A DNA stretch of 9,290 nt, taken from assembly GCA_028290325.1 (NCBI GenBank), contig JAQGJY010000109.1, positions 1 to 9,290 of the forward strand. The letters are read 5' to 3'. A model generated the notes under the pieces. The model saw nothing but the letters and a program-made list of their open reading frames with translations, did not search any database and was not told where the DNA came from. Each line of letters opens with the position of its first letter. The first letter of the stretch is position 1. This stretch comes from Tardiphaga sp. (GTDB lineage: Bacteria > Pseudomonadota > Alphaproteobacteria > Rhizobiales > Xanthobacteraceae). A program made the translations under genes and the position numbers. Shown one piece after another: positions 1 through 6,000 of this stretch.

Positions 1-829
1 CGCGCAGCAACGCGCCGGCGCGGGCGACGACGATATCGCCGTCGGTCAATCCCTCGCGGATTTCAACCTGACCCGCTGACATCAGCCCGATCTCGACACG
101 CCGGGTTTCGACGCGGTCCCGCCGCACTCCCTGCACGACGGTGCCGGCGCTGCCATACAGCACCGATGTCAGCGGCACCGCGATGCCGCAGCTTTCGCCT
201 GTTTTAATGACCGCGCGGGCCGATGAATTGGCCAGCAGGCGCCGGGTCGAGGTGATGGTGACATAGACCTGTCCAAGCTGGCTGTTCGGCTCCACCGTCG
301 CTGAGACGCGGCGCACCCGGCCGTCCAACTCGCCGGCGCCCAGGATCTTGATCCGCGCCGCTTGATTGACCGACAGCTTCGACATGTCGCGGACCGGCAC
401 CAGGCCGACCAGCTCGAATTCGCTGCGCGCGATGATGTTGAACAGGGCCTCGCCCTTGGCCGACGCCGGCGCGCCGATCACGGCGGTCGAACTACTGACG
501 AGGCCGGCGACAGGGGCCTGCACCAGCGACGTACCGCCGTCCGGTAGCGCCAATCGCGCCATCGTCTGGCCGGCGGTGACGCTTTCGCCGGGCTCGACCA
601 GCACGTCGGTGATCTTCAGCCCCGGCCGGTCCGGTCGCACCGCGACCTCCTCGCGTGCCATCAACAGGCCGGCAACCTCGACGGTGGCCGAGAAGCAGGC
701 TTTCGTGACCTTCAGCACAGTGACAGCCGCGCCGCGCAGCGCGTTCGGCTCGTCGGCGGCGTGCAACGGCTGCGCGACGACGGCGGCTGTGAGCAGTGCG
801 GCGCAAGCCAGAGACCGAGGGGTCGGCAT
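1..829 (-). CDS. RND efflux periplasmic adaptor subunit B (3' end cut by window edge)
   Basis: This membrane fusion protein would link the adjacent RND permease to the outer envelope. It starts at ATG 829-827, with AGGA at 837-840 seven bases upstream, 11 bases after the permease stop, so it is probably co-transcribed and translated with it. The 276 visible residues begin with a Sec-type signal peptide (cleavage likely near HAA|DEP, residues 23-28). The two biotinyl-lipoyl-like half-motifs follow at about residues 54-95 and 100-121 (QAPVAGLV at 104-111). Only about seven residues (around ALPDGGT) join the halves, so the usual alpha-helical hairpin is absent. A beta-barrel domain (GELDGRVRRVS, about 166-176; PNSQLGQVYV, 181-190) and a membrane-proximal domain (VETRRVEIG, 240-248) follow. 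Cys45 (KACFS) and Cys214 (ESCGIAVP) match cysteines in adaptor A. The frame is open at base 1, so the C-terminus is missing. The family call is secure; the substrate is unknown. Confidence 0.92.
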   Translation of the reverse strand, partial: MPTPRSLACAALLTAAVVAQPLHAADEPNALRGAAVTVLKVTKACFSATVEVAGLLMAREEVAVRPDRPGLKITDVLVEPGESVTAGQTMARLALPDGGTSLVQAPVAGLVSSSTAVIGAPASAKGEALFNIIARSEFELVGLVPVRDMSKLSVNQAARIKILGAGELDGRVRRVSATVEPNSQLGQVYVTITSTRRLLANSSARAVIKTGESCGIAVPLTSVLYGSAGTVVQGVRRDRVETRRVEIGLMSAGQVEIREGLTDGDIVVARAGALLR

Positions 830-840
830 CGTTGGGTCCT

Positions 841-3800
841 CTATTCGCCGGGCGCGTGGGCGGCGGGATGCGGCTTGTGATCGGCGGTCGGCTCCTCGAC
901 CTCCGGATTGCTGGCCAGCAGTTTCTTGCCGAACTTCCACGACAGGTTGCCGAGATCGTCCATCAGGATGAACATCGCAGGCACGAAGATCAGCGACAGC
1001 ATGGTCGAGAACACCAGACCGCCGATGATCGCCAGCGCCATCGGCGAGCGGAATTCACCGCCCGCGCCGAACGCCAAAGCCGACGGCATCATGCCCGCCG
1101 CCATCGCGATCGTCGTCATCACGATCGGTCGCGCGCGCTTTCGGCCGGCGTCGATGATGGCATAGTCGCGTGGTTTGCCTTCGCGGATCGCCTCGACGGC
1201 GAATTCGACCAGCATGATCGCGTTCTTCGTCACGATGCCCATCAGCATCAGGATGCCGATCCACACCGGCGTCGTCAGTTGTTTGCCGGTGATGAGCAAT
1301 GCCGCGATCGCGCCGCCGATCGAGAGCGGCAGCGAGAACAGAATAGTGATCGGTTGCAGGAAGGTGCCGAACAGCAGCACCAGCACCGCATAGACCATCA
1401 TCATGCCAGCCGAGATCGCCGTGGCGAAGCCTTCGGACAGTTCGTTCAGGCTTTCGGCGTCGCCCGATTGATTGACCCTGACGTTCTTGGGCAGGCTCTT
1501 CATCACGGGCAGGTCGTAGATCAGCTTCATCGCGTCGCCGAGCGCGGCGGTGCCGACCAGATCGGCGGCGACGGTCGCCTGCCGCTCGCGATCATAGCGG
1601 TTGATGCTGGTCGGTCCCTGATCGAGCCTGATGTCGGCAACGACGGATAACGGCACGCCGCCGCGCCCGCCGCCCAGCGGCACGCGTAATTGCTCGAGCG
1701 TCTTGATATCGCCGCGCGCGCCGTCTTCGAGTTGCACGCGGATCGGCACCAGCCGGTCACCGGCGTCGAATTTCGCCAGCGCCGGGCCAACGTCGCCGAT
1801 CGTCGCGACGCGGATGGTTTCGGACAGGCTTTCGGTGGAGACGCCGAGCCTGGCCGCCAGATCGGCGCGCGGCCGGATCCGGAGTTCGGGTCGGTCGAGC
1901 GAGGTTTCCGGGATCACATTGGCGATCAGCGGAATCCGCTTCATCTGGGTGGCGAGTTCGTTGGCGACGTTGCCGACGATGGCCGAGTCCGCACCGGTGA
2001 CGACGAGCGAGATCGCGCGCAAACCATTCTCGTCGAGGAACCAGTAACGCACGTCGGGCACGTTGTTCAGTTCGCTGGAGATCGACAGCTCGAGTTCGCG
2101 CTGCGTGATCTTGCGATCGCCCTTCGGCGTGTAGTTGATGATGAGCGCGGCGCGCCGCACCTCTTGCAGGCCGGGTGGCACGCGGCCGCCATCGACGAAC
2201 ACGCTCTTCACCTCGGGCCGCTTGCGCAGCCGCGCGACGATGTCCTCGGTGACCTTCTCCGTATAAGCGAGTTGCGATCCCGGCGGCAATTCCATCGCCA
2301 GCAGCGAGCGCGCCGTGTCCTGGGCCGGCAGGAAGCCCTGCGGCAGCAGCCAGATGCTGCCGATCGAGGCGGCGAAAACGCCAAACCCGATCAGCACCGT
2401 GATCAGATAATGCCTGACCGACCAGGTGACGATCTTGGTGTAGGTCTGCAGCACGCGGCCCGGCGGTGGATCGTTATGGGGATGATCCTTCAGGAAGTAG
2501 GCGGCCAGCACCGGCGTGACGAAGCGCGCGGCGAGCAGCGAGAAAAAGACCTGGACCGATACGGTGATGCCGAACTGCTTGAAGAACTGTCCGGCGATGC
2601 CCGACATGAAACTCGCCGGCGCGAAGATCGCGATGATCGTGAGGCTGATGGCGATGACGGCGAGGCCGATTTCGTCGGCGGCTTCGAGCGCCGCTTTATA
2701 AGGCGACTTGCCCATGCGGATGTGGCGGACGATGTTCTCGATTTCGACGATGGCGTCGTCGACGAGAATGCCGGTCGAGAGCGTGATGGCGAGAAAACTG
2801 ACGAGGTTGAGCGAGAAACCAAGCAGGTCCATCACCCAGAACGCCGGGAAGATCGAGAGCGGCAATGAGATCGCGGCGATCACGGTGGCGCGCAGGTCGC
2901 GCAGGAACAGCAGCACGATGAACACCGCGAGCGCGGCGCCTTCGAACAGCGTCGAGATCGCCGCCTCGTAATTGCCCTTGGTGAATTCGACCGACGTGTC
3001 GATCATCTTGAGATCGACGTCGGGATAGGCGGCCTTGAGGCTTTCGATGCGCTTCTGCACGGCTTCGGCGACAACGACGTCGCTGGCACCCTTCGAGCGT
3101 TTGATGCCGAGCGCGACGACCGGCTCGCCGTTGAAACGCGCGAACGTGCGCCGGTCCGCGATCGTGTCGGTGACGGTGCCGAGATCGTCGAGCCGCAGTT
3201 CGCCGCCCTGCGGCAGCGCGATCATGGTGCCGGCGAGATCGTTCAGCGTCTTCGCGCCGGCCAGCGTGCGGATCGCCTGATCGTTCTTGCCGATTTCGGC
3301 GCGACCGCCGGCGAGATCGACATTGGTGCCGCGCAAGCGGCGCGAGACATCGAGCGCGGTCAGCCCGGCCGCCTGCAATTTGTCGGGATCGAGCGCGACC
3401 AGAATTTCGCGCTCGACGCCGCCGATGCGTTCGACCTGCGCGACGTTGCGCACCCCTTGCAGCGCGCGCTTCACGACGTCATCGACGAACCACGATAGTT
3501 GCTCCGGGGTCTTGCCGGGCGAGATCGCGGCATAGGTGACGATCGGCAGGCCGATCACGTCGACGCGCTGGATCAGCGGTTCGTTGACGTTCTGGGGCAG
3601 GTTGGCGCGGACCCGCGTCACGGCGTCCTTGACGTCGTTCAGCGCGCGATCGGTATTGGTCTCCAGGGCGAACTGGATCGTCGTGACCGAAAGACCGTCG
3701 GTGATCGACGACGCGATATGGCGGACGCTTTCGACGCCGGACACACCGTCCTCGATGGTCTTGGTGACCTGGGCTTCCAACTCCGCCGGCGCCGCGCCGA

Positions 3801-3960
3801 ATTGCGACACCGCCACCGAGACGACGGGAATGTCGGCGCTCGGCAGCCGCGTGATCGCGAGCTTCGTGAACGACATCCAGCCCAGCACCAGCAGGATGAT
3901 GGAAAAAACGATCGAGGGCAGTGGGTTGCGGATCGACCAGGCCGAGATATTGAGTGCCAT
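841..3960 (-). CDS. RND (HAE-1 family) efflux permease
   Basis: This is a proton-driven inner-membrane exporter of the AcrB/HAE-1 type, 1039 residues long, which is usual for the family. It has TM1 near residues 11-34, a first periplasmic domain to about 335, a helix bundle at about 340-490, a second periplasmic domain at about 540-850, and a final bundle at about 850-1000. The proton-relay residues are present: Asp401-Asp402 in GILVDDAIVEIEN, Lys912 in GIVTKNAIMLVEF, and Arg942 three residues before the conserved Pro945, corresponding to AcrB D407/D408, K940 and R971. It should therefore be an active pump. A hydrophilic tail (about 1003-1039) ends the protein. Its ATG overlaps the stop of adaptor A by one base (TGATG), and adaptor B starts 11 bases after its TAG stop, so the three form one operon. 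Drugs, detergents or lipophilic compounds are typical substrates, but the sequence does not specify one. No outer-membrane channel gene lies nearby in the window. Confidence 0.97.
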   Translation of the reverse strand: MALNISAWSIRNPLPSIVFSIILLVLGWMSFTKLAITRLPSADIPVVSVAVSQFGAAPAELEAQVTKTIEDGVSGVESVRHIASSITDGLSVTTIQFALETNTDRALNDVKDAVTRVRANLPQNVNEPLIQRVDVIGLPIVTYAAISPGKTPEQLSWFVDDVVKRALQGVRNVAQVERIGGVEREILVALDPDKLQAAGLTALDVSRRLRGTNVDLAGGRAEIGKNDQAIRTLAGAKTLNDLAGTMIALPQGGELRLDDLGTVTDTIADRRTFARFNGEPVVALGIKRSKGASDVVVAEAVQKRIESLKAAYPDVDLKMIDTSVEFTKGNYEAAISTLFEGAALAVFIVLLFLRDLRATVIAAISLPLSIFPAFWVMDLLGFSLNLVSFLAITLSTGILVDDAIVEIENIVRHIRMGKSPYKAALEAADEIGLAVIAISLTIIAIFAPASFMSGIAGQFFKQFGITVSVQVFFSLLAARFVTPVLAAYFLKDHPHNDPPPGRVLQTYTKIVTWSVRHYLITVLIGFGVFAASIGSIWLLPQGFLPAQDTARSLLAMELPPGSQLAYTEKVTEDIVARLRKRPEVKSVFVDGGRVPPGLQEVRRAALIINYTPKGDRKITQRELELSISSELNNVPDVRYWFLDENGLRAISLVVTGADSAIVGNVANELATQMKRIPLIANVIPETSLDRPELRIRPRADLAARLGVSTESLSETIRVATIGDVGPALAKFDAGDRLVPIRVQLEDGARGDIKTLEQLRVPLGGGRGGVPLSVVADIRLDQGPTSINRYDRERQATVAADLVGTAALGDAMKLIYDLPVMKSLPKNVRVNQSGDAESLNELSEGFATAISAGMMMVYAVLVLLFGTFLQPITILFSLPLSIGGAIAALLITGKQLTTPVWIGILMLMGIVTKNAIMLVEFAVEAIREGKPRDYAIIDAGRKRARPIVMTTIAMAAGMMPSALAFGAGGEFRSPMALAIIGGLVFSTMLSLIFVPAMFILMDDLGNLSWKFGKKLLASNPEVEEPTADHKPHPAAHAPGE

Positions 3961-4904
3961 CAGCGTGTCCGCGTTCGGTCGTCGTCTGCCATGATGGTCC
4001 TCACTTCATCGCCGTCATGCAACGAGGTGCCGGCGTCGGCGACGACGAGTTCGCCCTCCTTCAGGCCGTCGATGATTTCCGTCGCCGTATCGGACGTCAG
4101 GCCGGAGCGGATGCGGCGCGTCTCGATGGTGTTGCCGTTGACGACCTGCACGGTCTGGTGATCGAGCGCCGTGCGCGGGATCGCGACGCCGCAGCTCCGG
4201 CGCGCATCGATGCTGGCGCGGGCGAACATGCCGACCTTGAGGTTCGGCAGCGTCGGCAGTGCGATCCGGACATTGCCGAGCTGCGTGTTGCGATTGATTT
4301 CCGGCGCGATCAGGCGGACGCGCCCGGAGATATCCGGTTCGCCATCGCGGCTGATGCGGACGGTCGCGCCGGGATTGAGCTTGAGCATGTGCAGGCCGGG
4401 CACTTCGGCATCGAGTTCAATCTCGTTGCCGATGGCGATGCGAAACATCGGCTCGGATTGCGGCGAGGCCGGTGCGCCGACGGCGGTCCGGACCTGAAGC
4501 ACGAGGCCGGCGGCGGGGGCGCGCAGCGATGTGGTCGGCCGCGTCGCGCCGCTGCCCGGCGCCGCGGGCGGCTGCAACCGCGCCAGTTCCTGATTGTCGG
4601 TGACGATATCGCCTTCGCGGACCATCACGTCGGTGACCTTGGAGCCCTCGCTCTCGACATTCACCAGCGCCAGCTTGCGCGGCACGATGAAGCCGGTGAC
4701 GCGCACCATGTCCGAGAAACAGGCGCTGGTGGCTTTGGCGACGGTGACGGTGGCAATGCCGGCGGGCGAGGCCTGCGGTTCGGCGGCCGCTGCCGGTGAC
4801 GCCGTCGTGCCGATGATTGCGCCGGCGATCAAAAGGGCGGCGCGTCGCGGCGCCTGATGGCCGGGCTGGGCGAAGCGAGACGTCTGATCCGGCGGGCGCG
4901 TCAC
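3960..4904 (-). CDS. RND efflux periplasmic adaptor subunit A
   Basis: This is the membrane fusion protein upstream of the RND permease. I chose GTG at 4904-4902 (314 residues), with GAGAG seven bases upstream. The longer frame to 4982 begins with TTG, has no clear ribosome site, and adds 26 residues ahead of the signal sequence. The export signal is the hydrophobic stretch at about residues 22-41, ending in an alanine run before EPQ. Lipoyl-like halves lie at about 70-111 and 124-147 (LRAPAAGLVLQV). They are joined by a short Pro/Gly/Thr-rich linker of about 15 residues in place of the helical hairpin. A beta-barrel follows (DISGRVRLIAPEIN, 191-204), then a membrane-proximal domain (IETRRIRSGL, 260-269). 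Cys62 (SACFS) and Cys238 (RSCGVAIP) are shared with adaptor B. The last codons overlap the permease start, implying translational coupling. No helix-turn-helix regulator is adjacent. Start confidence is moderate; the family call is strong. Confidence 0.93.
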   Translation of the reverse strand: MTRPPDQTSRFAQPGHQAPRRAALLIAGAIIGTTASPAAAAEPQASPAGIATVTVAKATSACFSDMVRVTGFIVPRKLALVNVESEGSKVTDVMVREGDIVTDNQELARLQPPAAPGSGATRPTTSLRAPAAGLVLQVRTAVGAPASPQSEPMFRIAIGNEIELDAEVPGLHMLKLNPGATVRISRDGEPDISGRVRLIAPEINRNTQLGNVRIALPTLPNLKVGMFARASIDARRSCGVAIPRTALDHQTVQVVNGNTIETRRIRSGLTSDTATEIIDGLKEGELVVADAGTSLHDGDEVRTIMADDDRTRTR

Positions 4905-4911
4905 GATGCGT

Positions 4912-4916
4912 CTCTC
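4912..4916 (-). promoter_or_regulatory. Ribosome binding site supporting the GTG start of adaptor A
   Basis: On the minus strand GAGAG stands seven bases before GTG 4904-4902. There is no ATG before the signal sequence, and the only longer in-frame start is a TTG at 4982. This site therefore decides the start. It is a partial match to the Shine-Dalgarno consensus, so the assignment is probable rather than certain. Confidence 0.5.
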
Positions 4917-5050
4917 GTTTGGGGCGTGCGGCTGGGGTGCGTGTCGTCCCAAAGGCTTAGCCGCAGGAACGCGGCGCGGCAATATCCGACCGCGCCGATC
5001 CCAGCGGTCAGGCCTATGGCCCTACGGCGAAAATCACAGCGAGGGGCCAC

Positions 5051-5079
5051 TGCCGCGCCGGCGTGAGGCAGGCGCGGCA
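5051..5079. terminator. Perfect 9-bp hairpin between the OmpA-like gene and the pump operon
   Basis: The arms TGCCGCGCC (5051-5059) and GGCGCGGCA (5071-5079) are exact inverse complements around an 11-base loop. On the plus strand the stem is followed at once by TTTT (5080-5083), the layout of a Rho-independent terminator. On the minus strand, where the genes lie, the stem begins 24 bases after the OmpA-like stop but has no T-run behind it. It may stall or end minus-strand transcription, protect the 3' end of that mRNA, or stop antisense transcription towards the OmpA-like gene. Function is inferred; the inverted repeat is seen directly. Confidence 0.4.
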
Positions 5080-5103
5080 TTTTGCTGCGGCGGTGACGGG
5101 CGC

Positions 5104-5784
5104 TTACTGGCGCGACGCCGTCTTGTTCTGCATGTTGACGACCTGCACGCGGCGGTTGGCGGCGGACATCGGATTGGACGGATCCTTCGGCGCGCTCTTG
5201 CCGTAGCCGACGGTGACGAGATCGTCCGACGTCAGGCCATAGCGCTGGACCAGCACGCGCTTGATCGCATCGGCGCGGCGCTCGGACAGGTCCTGATTGT
5301 AGCCTTCGCCGCCCGCGCCGTCGGTGTGGCCGGCGACCACGAAGGTCGAACCGCGCAGGCTCGGATTCGACAACGCCTTGCCGAGCGCCTGCACGGCCGG
5401 TTCGGCCTGCCGGCTGATGTCGGCGGAGTTGTAGTCGAAGGTGATTTCGAGATCGATATTCGGTTTGTCCTTGGCGATCTCGGCGATCTGCTGGCGCTCC
5501 CCGGACGACAGCGACCGGGTCTTGCGGTTGCGCAACGCGTCGATCATCTGGGTTTCGGCGGCTGCTCGCGCCGGATCGGGCTGCTGGACCGACAGACCGC
5601 GCGTCAGCGGCTTCTTCGGCGCAAGCGCGCGCAGGATCTGGTCTTCGGTGACGTCGTCGGCGGCGATCGCCAGCCCGATCGGCGTCACCAAAGCGGCGGT
5701 CAGCACCGCGCCGGACAGGATCATGGCGCGCAGAATTTTGGAATTCACGCCTGCTGGAATGGAAATGCGATCTGATTTCGTCAT
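5104..5784 (-). CDS. Exported OmpA-family (OmpA_C/MotB-like) peptidoglycan-binding protein
   Basis: This is a small periplasmic protein of 226 residues with no beta-barrel, unlike classical OmpA. A Sec signal (hydrophobic at about 21-41, cleavage likely at AIA|AD) has no lipobox. A spacer of about 65 residues contains a motif seen twice, TRGLSV (61-66) and TRSLSS (89-94). An OmpA-type domain follows (about 108-220). Its key residues are present: Asp155 in AGHTDG and Arg170 in LSERRA, 15 residues apart, as for the diaminopimelate-binding pair D241/R256 of E. coli OmpA. NRRVQVV lies at 210-216. It probably binds peptidoglycan non-covalently. Adjacent ATGs stand at 5787 and 5784; AGGGGG is three bases from the first and six from the second, so I prefer the second. 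An ATG at 5820 is in frame but lacks a good ribosome site. The gene lies downstream of the pseudo-caspase gene in the same direction, but the 216-base gap suggests its own promoter. Confidence 0.93.
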   Translation of the reverse strand: MTKSDRISIPAGVNSKILRAMILSGAVLTAALVTPIGLAIAADDVTEDQILRALAPKKPLTRGLSVQQPDPARAAAETQMIDALRNRKTRSLSSGERQQIAEIAKDKPNIDLEITFDYNSADISRQAEPAVQALGKALSNPSLRGSTFVVAGHTDGAGGEGYNQDLSERRADAIKRVLVQRYGLTSDDLVTVGYGKSAPKDPSNPMSAANRRVQVVNMQNKTASRQ

Positions 5785-5790
5785 CATAAG

Positions 5791-5796
5791 CCCCCT
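5791..5796 (-). promoter_or_regulatory. Ribosome binding site deciding the start of the OmpA-like gene
   Basis: AGGGGG on the minus strand precedes the paired ATG codons at 5787 and 5784. The six-base spacing to the second ATG is nearer the usual optimum than the three bases to the first. The upstream in-frame ATG at 5820 has no comparable purine-rich sequence, so the longer 238-residue version is disfavoured. Confidence 0.6.
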
Positions 5797-5912
5797 GTTG
5801 CGCGGTCCGCGCTCAATCATTCGGTTTCAAATCTCGCGGCCGCAATATGCCGGCACGCGGTCGTCGGCTTGATCCCGTATTGTCGCCGGCGATGGTGGCC
5901 GGGTTCATCGCG

Positions 5913-5941
5913 ACATCAAGAATTGGCAAAACTGTCGTCAA
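5913..5941 (-). promoter_or_regulatory. Weak candidate promoter for the OmpA-like gene
   Basis: On the minus strand TTGACG (5941-5936) is a good -35-like hexamer. Seventeen bases on, TGATGT (5918-5913) is a poor -10 match. The location, about 130 bases before the start codon and after the pseudo-caspase stop, suits a promoter for the OmpA-like gene. Only the -35 half is convincing. Confidence 0.2.
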
Positions 5942-5950
5942 AAAGCTTAG

Positions 5951-5980
5951 GTGCGATCGTTCCGGGTGCGATGGTTCCGG
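5951..5980. repeat. Tandem pair of 15-bp repeats
   Basis: GTGCGATCGTTCCGG (5951-5965) is followed directly by GTGCGATGGTTCCGG (5966-5980), 14 of 15 bases identical and no spacer. The pair lies in the gap between the pseudo-caspase stop (6001) and the OmpA-like start, just upstream of the candidate -35 at 5941. A tandem site at this position could bind a regulator, or it may simply be a small local duplication. The repeat is seen directly; any function is inference. Confidence 0.75.
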
Positions 5981-6000
5981 GTCAGAACGAGCGCGTCTGG

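Noticed and set aside
803..805. Cys9 of adaptor B as a lipoprotein attachment site
   Set aside because: It is too near the N-terminus and lies before the hydrophobic core, so it does not form a lipobox. A standard cleavage site exists near residue 25.
1690..2868. Long plus-strand open frame (392 codons) opposite the RND permease
   Set aside because: It lies wholly antisense to a clearly conserved permease. Its product is rich in Arg, Asp, Gln and His with no recognisable domain, the usual shadow in GC-rich DNA.
3499..4799. Plus-strand open frames spanning the adaptor A and permease junction
   Set aside because: They are antisense to the conserved adaptor and permease, with biased composition and no motif or ribosome site.
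4960..4975. GCCGC-6-GCGGC inverted repeat upstream of adaptor A as a regulator operator
   Set aside because: Five-base GC arms are expected often in this composition, and no convincing promoter overlaps it.
4905..4982. Longer N-terminus for adaptor A starting at 4982
   Set aside because: The codon there is TTG, there is no clear ribosome site, and the added 26 residues would put an unusual basic stretch ahead of the export signal. The GTG at 4904 has GAGAG seven bases upstream.
5785..5820. Longer N-terminus for the OmpA-like protein from ATG 5820
   Set aside because: There is no ribosome site before 5820, whereas AGGGGG precedes the ATG pair at 5787/5784, and the signal peptide is complete without the extra residues.
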